From JBGMEA01 sp041447245 (GTDB taxonomy: Bacteria > Bacillota > Clostridia > Eubacteriales > Anaerofustaceae): a stretch of 64,000 nucleotides of DNA. Under the pieces are notes generated by a model that saw only the letters and a list, made by a program, of their open reading frames with translations, had not been told where the DNA came from and did no database searches. The DNA is taken from contig JBGMEA010000026.1 in NCBI GenBank assembly GCA_041447245.1, forward strand, positions 124,001-188,000, in the 5' to 3' direction. Shown here piece after piece: positions 42,128 to 49,696 of this stretch (within the stretch, counting starts at the first letter, position 1; every line of letters starts with the position of its first letter). The translations under genes and the position numbers were made by a program.

Positions 42128-42775
42128 ATGAAAATTTCGGAATTGTTTAGCGGAATCGATCAGAACGATTACGGCACGATGATCACTTGCCTGGGAGGCG
42201 TTGAAAAAAAATACTCCAAAGACAGCTATATCCTTATGGCAGGCGATACGGTCGATTATGTCGGCGTTATTTTATCCGGAAAAGTAAAGATTATCAAAGA
42301 AGATTTTTTCGGGACACGAAATATTATCGCGGAATTGGGTGAGGGTGATTTATTCGGAGAGGCATATGCCTGTGCGGGGGTCGGAATCAGCAATGAAACA
42401 GTTCAGGCATCTTCAGATTGCAGCATCATGATGATTAAATTCAAAAAGCTGATCACAACCTGCAGCAATACCTGCGCATTTCATTCCGCTCTGATTGCAA
42501 ATATGCTTAAAATTGTAGCGAAAAAGAACATAGATATGAGCGATAAAATGGAAATTATCTCCAAGCGCACAACCAGAGATAAAATTATGACATACCTGAT
42601 GAATGAAGCCGAGAAAAATCACAGCGATCAGTTTGAAATCTCTTTTTCGCGAAATGAATTGGCAGATTATCTATGTGTCGAGCGCAGCGCCATGTCGAGA
42701 GAGCTTGGAAAAATGCAGAGGGAGGGTCTGATCCACTATCATAAAAACCATTTTTCGTTATTGGAAGCACAATAA
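42128..42775 (+). CDS. Crp/Fnr family transcriptional regulator (probable HcpR-like)
   Basis: The 215-residue protein has an N-terminal cyclic-nucleotide-binding fold at about residues 15-125 (YILMAGDTVDYVGVILSGKV, GDLFGEAYACAGV) and a C-terminal helix-turn-helix (SRNELADYLCVERSAMSREL). Cysteines occur in the sensor domain, but there is no N-terminal Fnr-style cysteine cluster. The frame is open 34 codons upstream, but the ATG at 42128 has GGAG ahead of it. The divergent position to ferredoxin-hcp suggests it activates that operon in response to NO, as HcpR does in other anaerobes; this is inference. Confidence 0.88.
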   Translation: MKISELFSGIDQNDYGTMITCLGGVEKKYSKDSYILMAGDTVDYVGVILSGKVKIIKEDFFGTRNIIAELGEGDLFGEAYACAGVGISNETVQASSDCSIMMIKFKKLITTCSNTCAFHSALIANMLKIVAKKNIDMSDKMEIISKRTTRDKIMTYLMNEAEKNHSDQFEISFSRNELADYLCVERSAMSRELGKMQREGLIHYHKNHFSLLEAQ

Positions 42776-42802
42776 AAAAAGTCGAATTTTTTCGACTTTT
42801 TT
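42774..42802. terminator. Bidirectional terminator between the regulator and ymdB
   Basis: A 12-13-bp stem of AAAAAAGTCGAA with TTCGACTTTTTT (42774-42786 with 42791-42802) with a 4-base loop serves the plus-strand regulator and the minus-strand ymdB. Confidence 0.9.
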
Positions 42803-43580
42803 ATTTGAATAATTTCATAATCCGTTGAATATCGGTGCATTTGCCGTTATCGTCAAATGCAAAGACGGCTCCGTTTACCTGCACTGCTCCGTCAGCAGTT
42901 TCAAATTTACTGTGCCGCTGCGTACGAAACTGTTTAACGATAATATCACGATCCACACCAATCACCCCATCATAAGGGCCTGTCATACCTATATCGGTAA
43001 TATATCCGCTGCCGCCGGAAAGTATCCGTTCATCTGCGGTCTGAACATGAGTATGAGTACCGAATATCAGATTCGCCCGTCCATCAGCGTAATATCCGAA
43101 TGCAATTTTCTCACTGGTTGCTTCGGCATGAAAGTCCACGCAAATTAAGTCACAGGCCGGAATGATCGATTCATAGATCCGGTCAAATTCCACAAACGGG
43201 TTTTGCAATCCGTTCAGGTAAACGGTACCCGACAAATTAACCACACCGATGCGTCTTCCTCCGACCCGAAAAATCTCATATCCTTTACCCGGACAAGGGT
43301 CGGGGTAATTGGCAGGACGCAGTATCCGAGGTGTCTGTTGTATAAAGTTGTAGATTTCGCGTTTATCCCAAATATGATTTCCGCTCGTATAGACATCCAC
43401 TTCGGAAAGCGCCAATAATTCTTTTGCATTCATTTCTGTCAGACCGCTTCCGCCTGAAGCGTTTTCACAATTCACGATTACAAAATCAGCTGCATACTCT
43501 TCCTTCAATAACCCAACCTGTGCCTGCAGAATTTTTCTTCCGGGTCTGCCGAAGACATCGCCCAAAGTCAGTATTCTCAC
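42801..43580 (-). CDS. ymdB: YmdB family metallophosphoesterase (cyclic nucleotide phosphodiesterase)
   Basis: The 259-residue protein belongs to the TIGR00282/YmdB family, which in Bacillus hydrolyses 2',3'- and 3',5'-cyclic nucleotides. It starts VRILTLGDVFGRPGRKIL with a metal-binding Asp, then VNCENASGGSGL, YTSGNHIWDKREI, CVDFHAEATSEK and GTHTHVQTADERIL. I chose the GTG at 43580 because GGAGG lies 5 bases upstream; the frame is open to a TTG at 43592, but that codon overlaps the ribosome-binding site. It lies directly after rny, as in most Bacillota, behind a terminator. Confidence 0.93.
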   Translation of the reverse strand: MRILTLGDVFGRPGRKILQAQVGLLKEEYAADFVIVNCENASGGSGLTEMNAKELLALSEVDVYTSGNHIWDKREIYNFIQQTPRILRPANYPDPCPGKGYEIFRVGGRRIGVVNLSGTVYLNGLQNPFVEFDRIYESIIPACDLICVDFHAEATSEKIAFGYYADGRANLIFGTHTHVQTADERILSGGSGYITDIGMTGPYDGVIGVDRDIIVKQFRTQRHSKFETADGAVQVNGAVFAFDDNGKCTDIQRIMKLFK

Positions 43581-43590
43581 AATTTCCTCC

Positions 43591-43620
43591 AAAAAAGAAG
43601 GCGGATCCGATATCCGCCTT
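43591..43620 (-). terminator. Terminator between rny and ymdB
   Basis: AAGGCGGAT (43598-43606) pairs with ATCCGCCTT (43612-43620), followed on the minus strand by six Ts that run directly into the ymdB ribosome-binding site GGAGG. Confidence 0.85.
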
Positions 43621-43634
43621 GCAAGTCATCTGAT

Positions 43635-45173
43635 TTATTTTGCGTATTCCACCGCTCTGGTTTCTCTGATGATATTGACCTTGATCTGTCCCGGGTATTC
43701 CACATCATTTTCAATCTGCTTCGCAATTTCCCGCGCGACATGAACCATTTTCAAATCATCGATCTCTTCAGGTTTGACCATGATTCTGATCTCGCGCCCA
43801 GCCTGAATCGCAAAGCAACGATCCACACCGGCAAACGAAGTAACGATGGATTCCAGTTTTTCAAGCCTTTTCGTATAACTTTCGAGCGTTTCGCGTCTTG
43901 CACCCGGTCTGGCCGCCGAAATCGCATCAGCCGCCTGTACAAGCACCGCTTCGACTGTCGTCGGCTCCACATCTCCGTGATGCGCTTCCACCGCATGAAT
44001 CACTTCTCTCGATTCTTTGTATTTCTTCAACACATCGACACCGATCTGAACATGCGGGCCTTCCACTTCATGGTCGATCCCTTTGCCTATGTCATGCAGA
44101 ATCCCCGCTCTGCGGGCAATTCTGGAATTGGCTCCGAGTTCGTCAGCCATAATGCCGGCCAAATGGGCAACCTCAATGGAGTGTTTCAATACATTTTGAC
44201 CATAGCTGGTACGATAATTCAATCGTCCGATCAGTTTTGTCAATTCCGGATGAAGTTTGATGACATTTGTTTCGAATAAAGCTTGTTCACCCATTTCTCT
44301 GATCTTTGTATCAACTTCCGCTTCCGCCTTTTTGATCATTTCCTCGATTCGTGCAGGATGAATCCTGCCGTCCACAATCAGGCGTTCCAACGCTATCCTT
44401 GCGACTTCCCGTCTGACGGGATCAAATCCTGAAAGAATCACCGCTTCCGGCGTATCGTCGATAATCAGGTCAACCCCGGTAAGTGTTTCGATTGTGCGAA
44501 TGTTCCGCCCTTCTCTGCCGATGATACGACCTTTCATTTCATCACTGGGCAGGTTGACTACCGATACGGTGCTTTCCGCAACGTGGTCGGCAGCACATCG
44601 CTGTATTGCATAGCTGACAATTTCTCGTGCTTTTTTGTCGGATTCTTCTTTTGCTTCCAATTCTTTGTTTTTAATGAGTAATGCTGTTTCACGGGATATT
44701 TGTTTTTCCACATCGCTGAGGAGAATTTCTCTCGCTTCTTCGAATGTAAGTTTCGATATTTTTTCCAGTTCGGTTATTTGCTGCTGATGCAGCTTGTCGA
44801 GCTTTTCTTCTTTTACTTCAATTTCTTTTAATTTTTTGTTGAATGTTTCTTCTTTATGTTCGACTGATTCGCTTTTTTTATCGATTAATTCTTCTCTTTG
44901 AATCAATCTTTTTTCGAGTACCTGTATTTCGCTCCTGCGATCTTTCACTTCTTTATCGAAATCTTTTTTTGAATTATAGATTTCGTCTTTCGCTTCCAAC
45001 AGTTTTTCTTTTTTAATGTTTTCGCCTTCTTTTAAGGCATCTTCGACTATTTTTGACGCCGTCACTTGCGCGTTCTGAATTTTTCCGTTATTGATGGACT
45101 GCCGAATGTATGATCCCGCAATAATCCCGATTCCAAGTGCCGCTGCAATAATAAAATAAGCATATATTGGCAT
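43635..45173 (-). CDS. rny: Ribonuclease Y
   Basis: RNase Y is the membrane-anchored endoribonuclease that starts mRNA decay in Bacillota. The 512 residues have an N-terminal membrane segment (about residues 3-23), a long coiled coil (about 30-190), a KH RNA-binding domain (GRIIGREGRNIRTIETLTGV), and an HD metal-dependent domain with GILHDIGKGID and VEAHHGDVEP. An AGGAGG site precedes the ATG. It lies between recA and ymdB, the conserved order. Confidence 0.98.
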   Translation of the reverse strand: MPIYAYFIIAAALGIGIIAGSYIRQSINNGKIQNAQVTASKIVEDALKEGENIKKEKLLEAKDEIYNSKKDFDKEVKDRRSEIQVLEKRLIQREELIDKKSESVEHKEETFNKKLKEIEVKEEKLDKLHQQQITELEKISKLTFEEAREILLSDVEKQISRETALLIKNKELEAKEESDKKAREIVSYAIQRCAADHVAESTVSVVNLPSDEMKGRIIGREGRNIRTIETLTGVDLIIDDTPEAVILSGFDPVRREVARIALERLIVDGRIHPARIEEMIKKAEAEVDTKIREMGEQALFETNVIKLHPELTKLIGRLNYRTSYGQNVLKHSIEVAHLAGIMADELGANSRIARRAGILHDIGKGIDHEVEGPHVQIGVDVLKKYKESREVIHAVEAHHGDVEPTTVEAVLVQAADAISAARPGARRETLESYTKRLEKLESIVTSFAGVDRCFAIQAGREIRIMVKPEEIDDLKMVHVAREIAKQIENDVEYPGQIKVNIIRETRAVEYAK

Positions 45174-45290
45174 ATGTACCTCCTATTCAATTTTCAATAA
45201 ACAAACATAAAAAAAATATTCACAAATTGAGAAAATGCATTACTATATCAATCAATTAATAATATGGCAAGTAATATTAATTTTAGATAA

Positions 45291-45318
45291 ATTATATCAT
45301 AAGATTTCCTTTACACAA
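45291..45318 (-). promoter_or_regulatory. Promoter of rny
   Basis: TTGTGT (45313-45318) and TATAAT (45291-45296) on the minus strand are 16 bases apart, with TGA before the -10 box. The leader of about 110 bases is very AT-rich; AU-rich leaders in RNase mRNAs can be self-cleavage sites, but that is only a possibility here. Confidence 0.65.
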
Positions 45319-45386
45319 ACGTTTATTGCGAATAATTTACAATTTTTACAAATTTACAGAAAATCAATTTTCAAAAAATCTATTGC

Positions 45387-45414
45387 AAAAAAACAACTCC
45401 TTTTACAGGAGTTG
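45387..45414 (-). terminator. Terminator of recA
   Basis: CAACTCC (45394-45400) pairs with GGAGTTG (45408-45414) with a 7-base loop, followed by seven Ts on the minus strand. Confidence 0.9.
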
Positions 45415-45421
45415 CTTCTTT

Positions 45422-46456
45422 TTATTCTTCTGAATACTCTTCCTCCGCAGAATAATTTAAAATCGGTTTTTCGATCAGATTTTCTTTTACCGCAGTTTCA
45501 ATTTCTTTGCATAACTCCGGTCGTTCAATCAACAATTTTTTCGCGTTTTCACGACCTTGTCCAATCTTTTCTCCTTTATAGGAATACCAGGAGCCGGATT
45601 TTTCGATTACTCCGACCTTAACTCCCATGTCAATGACATCCCCTTCCCGCGAAATGCCTTTCCCATACATAATATCAAATTCAGCAGTTTTAAACGGGGG
45701 AGCAACTTTGTTTTTAACCACTTTTACTTTTGTTCGGTTCCCGACCATATCCATCCCGTTTTTCAGCGTTTCAATACGGCGAACATCCAATCTGACACTC
45801 GCATAAAATTTTAATGCTCTTCCGCCCGGAGTCACTTCCGGATTTCCGAACATGACACCTACTTTTTCTCGAAGCTGATTGATAAAAATTGCCGTAGTAT
45901 TGGATTTATTGATTACACCGGCAAGTTTTCTGAGCGCCTGAGACATCAGTCTGGCTTGCAATCCAACATGAGAATCCCCCATTTCCCCTTCAATTTCGGC
46001 ACGGGGGACAAGAGCCGCCACAGAGTCTACCACGATTACATCGATAGCATTACTTCGGACAAGCGCTTCCGCAATTTCCAACGCCTGCTCGCCTGTATCC
46101 GGCTGCGAAACAATCAATTCATTGATATCAACACCCAATGCCTGCGCATAGACAGGGTCAAGCGCATGCTCCGCATCAATAAACGCCGCAATGCCGCCGT
46201 TTTTTTGTGCCTCCGCAACAATATGCAACGCCACGGTTGTTTTCCCGGAAGATTCCGGGCCATAAATTTCCACAATTCTTCCTCGGGGAACTCCTCCGAC
46301 ACCCAGCGCCATATCAAGTGACAATGAGGATGTCGATATCACCTCCATTGTACCAATCGCAGCTTTTTCCCCAAGCTTCATTACCGAGCCTTTGCCGAAA
46401 TTTTTTTCTATACTTTTCAGTGCAAGATCCAATGCTCTCTGTTTGTCATCCGCCAT
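45422..46456 (-). CDS. recA: Recombinase RecA
   Basis: RecA forms filaments on single-stranded DNA for strand exchange and LexA cleavage. The 344 residues have the Walker A motif GPESSGKTTVALH, VIVVDSVAALVPRAEIEGE, the L2 loop region with FINQLREKVGVMFGNPE, and KFYASVRLDVRR. The C-terminus is acidic (YSAEEEYSEE). Its promoter carries a LexA-type box. It follows cinA, which is the conserved order. Confidence 0.99.
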   Translation of the reverse strand: MADDKQRALDLALKSIEKNFGKGSVMKLGEKAAIGTMEVISTSSLSLDMALGVGGVPRGRIVEIYGPESSGKTTVALHIVAEAQKNGGIAAFIDAEHALDPVYAQALGVDINELIVSQPDTGEQALEIAEALVRSNAIDVIVVDSVAALVPRAEIEGEMGDSHVGLQARLMSQALRKLAGVINKSNTTAIFINQLREKVGVMFGNPEVTPGGRALKFYASVRLDVRRIETLKNGMDMVGNRTKVKVVKNKVAPPFKTAEFDIMYGKGISREGDVIDMGVKVGVIEKSGSWYSYKGEKIGQGRENAKKLLIERPELCKEIETAVKENLIEKPILNYSAEEEYSEE

Positions 46457-46472
46457 AAACGTTCTCCTTATT

Positions 46473-46485
46473 CAAACATTTGTTC
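46473..46485 (-). promoter_or_regulatory. LexA (SOS) box of recA
   Basis: On the minus strand GAACAAATGTTTG matches the Gram-positive LexA consensus GAAC-N4-GTTC with one mismatch in the last position. It lies just downstream of the -10 box, over the predicted transcription start. lexA itself is not in the window. Confidence 0.75.
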
Positions 46486-46486
46486 T

Positions 46487-46515
46487 ATTATAACTCTATT
46501 TTTTTTTCGCGTCAA
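46487..46515 (-). promoter_or_regulatory. Promoter of recA
   Basis: TTGACG (46510-46515) and TATAAT (46487-46492) on the minus strand are 17 bases apart. The -35 box overlaps the cinA stop codon. Confidence 0.85.
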
Positions 46516-47750
46516 TCGGAATTCAAAGATTCGCATAACATTTGAAATGCTTTTAACATGCTTCTTTTTTGCACCATTTCTCGATTCCCTATCAAATGAT
46601 TCTCCGTAACCGCCGAAACTCCTTTTATGTTGACACAGATATAGACCAAACCGATCGGTTTTTCGGGAGTTTCTCCACCCGGTCCTGCAATTCCGGTAAT
46701 GCCGACACCGATATCCGTTGCAAAACGGGAACGTACGCCGTTTGCCATCTCCCGTGCAGTTTGCTCGCTGACAGCACCGTAATCGGATAATGTCTGATGA
46801 GAAACACCCAATATCTTTTCTTTGATTCCGTTGTCATAAGAAATCACTCCGCCGCGATAGGAAGCAGATATTCCCGGATTCTTGGTAAGATATGCGCCGA
46901 ACAAACCGCCGGTACAAGACTCAGCAGAAGCAATCGTAATTTTTTGCTCCATCAGATATCTTGCTGCGGTCACCCATATTTCTTCGTTGCGTTCGCTGTA
47001 AAGACTGTTCCCCAAAATTCTTCTGAATTGATCAACATATTGTGCTTCGATCTGATGTGCCTGTTTCCAGCTCTCCGCTTTTGCAATGGCTTTCACCATC
47101 ACACCGCTTTGTGTCAAATAAGTATTATAACGGAAAGCCGCCGTTTCCTCGATTTGAGACCGAAGCTCCGATTCCATCTGAGATTCCCCAAAGCCGCATG
47201 TCATATAATAATGTTCCGCAAATGTCTTTTTTGTTCGTTCCAGCAATCTTTCCCGTGTATAGTTGAAAAACATCGGTTCCAACTCTCTCGGAGGGCCGGG
47301 AAGCATAATAATGACTTTTCCTTCGATTTCCCAGTAAATGCCCGGAGCGGTTCCGTTGTCATTTTTCAACGCTTCGCTTCCCAGCGGGAGCATGCACTGG
47401 GACAGATTGTTATCCGTCATGCTGTAGCCGCGGCTTTTGAACAATTCTTCCATTTGCTGTTTGGCAATCGGATCGAGCACCATTGAAGTTTCCAACGATA
47501 CGGCAATGGTTTCTTTGGTCAGATCATCCTTGGTCGGTCCCATACCTCCGCTGGTGATAACAATATCGGCAATTGCAAACGCATTCAAAAAACTTTCGCT
47601 CAGTACTTTTGCATCGTCTGCAATCACATGCTGATATAAAATTTCAATCCCAATCTCATCCAATGATTTGGAAAGATACGCCCCGTTGGTATTGACAACT
47701 TCCCCTGTCAAAACTTCATCGCCGACGGCAAGAATTACCGCTTTTGTCAT
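46512..47750 (-). CDS. cinA: CinA family competence/damage-inducible protein
   Basis: The 412-residue protein has the two CinA domains: an N-terminal molybdopterin-binding-like domain (VILAVGDEVLTGEVVNTNGA, VITSGGMGPTKDD, LPGPPRELEPMF) and a C-terminal domain (ITIASAESCTGGLFGAYLT, GVGITGIAGPGGETPEKPIG) which in homologues deamidates NMN; the N-terminal domain has ADP-ribose pyrophosphatase activity. It lies between pgsA and recA, as in many Bacillota. Confidence 0.95.
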   Translation of the reverse strand: MTKAVILAVGDEVLTGEVVNTNGAYLSKSLDEIGIEILYQHVIADDAKVLSESFLNAFAIADIVITSGGMGPTKDDLTKETIAVSLETSMVLDPIAKQQMEELFKSRGYSMTDNNLSQCMLPLGSEALKNDNGTAPGIYWEIEGKVIIMLPGPPRELEPMFFNYTRERLLERTKKTFAEHYYMTCGFGESQMESELRSQIEETAAFRYNTYLTQSGVMVKAIAKAESWKQAHQIEAQYVDQFRRILGNSLYSERNEEIWVTAARYLMEQKITIASAESCTGGLFGAYLTKNPGISASYRGGVISYDNGIKEKILGVSHQTLSDYGAVSEQTAREMANGVRSRFATDIGVGITGIAGPGGETPEKPIGLVYICVNIKGVSAVTENHLIGNREMVQKRSMLKAFQMLCESLNSD

Positions 47751-47773
47751 AATATAATGCCTCTTTTTATTTT

Positions 47774-48325
47774 TTAATGTAATACTTCTCTGTTTTTATA
47801 AAGATAATTAAACCCGGAGAAAATAGTAAGCATCACGGAAATATAAAACAGGATGTCAATCAAAAGGCTGAAGTATCCCCCTAAAGCAGGCAGCCAATTC
47901 CCGATGGACAGTTCAAAATGCATACAAGAAACAGCTATCAGCTGAAAAATAGTTTTAAGCTTTCCGAAAACATCGGCCGCCAAAACTTTGTTTTTGGAGG
48001 CAGCAACGCATCGGAACGAAGTAACGATCAATTCTCTTGCAACGATAACAACCACCGCCCATGACGGAATCCTTCCCATCCCCATAAAAATGATCAATGC
48101 CGTCAGCACAAGCAGCTTATCCGCAAGCGGATCCAAGAATTTCCCAAAATCCGTTACCATATCATATTTTCTTGCGATATATCCATCAACCGTATCGGTT
48201 ATCGACGCAAGAATAAAAATGATACCGGCCACAATCATACACCACGGGCGGTTCCAATACAAAAATCCTATGTAAAGCGGAATCATGAGAATGCGCACAA
48301 TTGTAATCCTGTTAGCAATATTCAT
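47774..48325 (-). CDS. pgsA: CDP-diacylglycerol-glycerol-3-phosphate 3-phosphatidyltransferase
   Basis: PgsA makes phosphatidylglycerol phosphate at the membrane. The 183-residue protein has about four to five membrane segments and the CDP-alcohol phosphotransferase motif: DTVDGYIARKYDMVTDFGKF followed by LDPLADK, i.e. D-G-x2-A-R-x8-G-x3-D-x3-D. It lies between rimO and cinA with short gaps. Confidence 0.96.
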   Translation of the reverse strand: MNIANRITIVRILMIPLYIGFLYWNRPWCMIVAGIIFILASITDTVDGYIARKYDMVTDFGKFLDPLADKLLVLTALIIFMGMGRIPSWAVVVIVARELIVTSFRCVAASKNKVLAADVFGKLKTIFQLIAVSCMHFELSIGNWLPALGGYFSLLIDILFYISVMLTIFSGFNYLYKNREVLH

Positions 48326-48343
48326 TAGAATTCGTATCTCCTG

Positions 48344-49663
48344 TCAATTCTGTTTTGTATATCTGCCGATCAGATCATATTCCATACTGTCTTCCACTGT
48401 AACGGGATAGAATTCCCCGATTTCCAACGGGCTATCACTGTAAACATAGATAACCCCGTCAATTTCAGGCGCATCAATTCGCGTGCGCCCGCAATAGACA
48501 CCTTCTTCCGCTTCCTCTTCGATGACCGTCTCCATCGTGCACCCCCGGTATTGTTCGAGAATGGAGTCGGACACTGCTTCCTGAATTGCCATTAATTCGT
48601 CATAACGGCATTGCTTTTCCGTTTCGGATATCTGCCCGCTCATTTCTGCGGCAGGAGTTCCTTCTTCTTTCGAATACCGGAAAATACCGACCCGATCCAA
48701 TCTCGCGCTCCGAAGAAAATCTGCCAATTCCGACACATCCTCTTTCGTTTCCTGCGGAAAGCCGACAATAAAAGTCGAACGGATAACAATATCCGGAATT
48801 CTGATCCTCAAACGATCAATCAAATGATTGATCGCCGAAGAGTCCGTCAACCTTCCCATACGTTTGAGCACACGGTCACTGATATGTTGAAACGGAATGT
48901 CAATGTAATGCAAAATTTTCTTTGCATTTGCCATCACATCAATCAGTGCGTCATCAATTGTTTCGGGATATACATACAGCAGCCTAATCCAGTTCAGCCC
49001 GCTGATCCGATCGAGTTTGCCGAGCAATTCGGAAAGCTTGCGTTCTCCGTACAAATCAGTTCCATACTCTCCGGTGTCCTGCGCAATCAGAATCAGTTCT
49101 TTTACGCCGCTATCCGCAAGCCGCTGCGCCTCCTGCAGAATATCTTCCATTTTTCTGCTGCGCTGCTTTCCTCTGATTTTCGGAATAATACAATACGTAC
49201 AGTGCTTGTTACAACCTTCCGCAAGTTTCAGGTATGCATAATACGCAGGAGTTGTCAGTACGCGTCCCGTCTCTTCGATCGGCGCATCGATATCCCCAAG
49301 CTGAATTTTTTCCGACCGTTCAAGCGTTTCGGCAATTTCATAAAAATTGCCGGTTCCGACGAACAAATCGACTTCCGGTATCTCGTTTTCAAGTTCCTGC
49401 GCATACCGTTGAGCAAGACACCCGGTAACAATAATCCGCAATTCGCTGCGTTCTTTTTTCAGCATCACTGCCTGCATAATCGTTTCGACGGATTCTTCCT
49501 TTGCATCATGAATGAACCCGCATGTATTTATAATCACGGCGTCTGCCAACATCGGATCATTGGTTATTTCATATCCTTTTTCGGAAAGCAAATATGCCAT
49601 ATTTTCGCTGTCCACAGTATTTTTCGGGCATCCCAGCGTTACAAACAATATTTTCAGTCCCAT
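48344..49663 (-). CDS. rimO: Ribosomal protein S12 methylthiotransferase RimO
   Basis: RimO is a radical SAM enzyme that methylthiolates an aspartate of S12. The 439 residues have the N-terminal UPF0004 domain (ILFVTLGCPKNTVDSENM, IINTCGFIHDAK) for the second 4Fe-4S cluster, the radical SAM motif CNKHCTYC, and a C-terminal TRAM domain. LGCPKN separates it from MiaB, which has LGCKVN or similar. It lies between ftsK and pgsA. Confidence 0.96.
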   Translation of the reverse strand: MGLKILFVTLGCPKNTVDSENMAYLLSEKGYEITNDPMLADAVIINTCGFIHDAKEESVETIMQAVMLKKERSELRIIVTGCLAQRYAQELENEIPEVDLFVGTGNFYEIAETLERSEKIQLGDIDAPIEETGRVLTTPAYYAYLKLAEGCNKHCTYCIIPKIRGKQRSRKMEDILQEAQRLADSGVKELILIAQDTGEYGTDLYGERKLSELLGKLDRISGLNWIRLLYVYPETIDDALIDVMANAKKILHYIDIPFQHISDRVLKRMGRLTDSSAINHLIDRLRIRIPDIVIRSTFIVGFPQETKEDVSELADFLRSARLDRVGIFRYSKEEGTPAAEMSGQISETEKQCRYDELMAIQEAVSDSILEQYRGCTMETVIEEEAEEGVYCGRTRIDAPEIDGVIYVYSDSPLEIGEFYPVTVEDSMEYDLIGRYTKQN

Positions 49664-49696
49664 AAATTCTCATTTCTTTTTGTTTTGATGTACACT

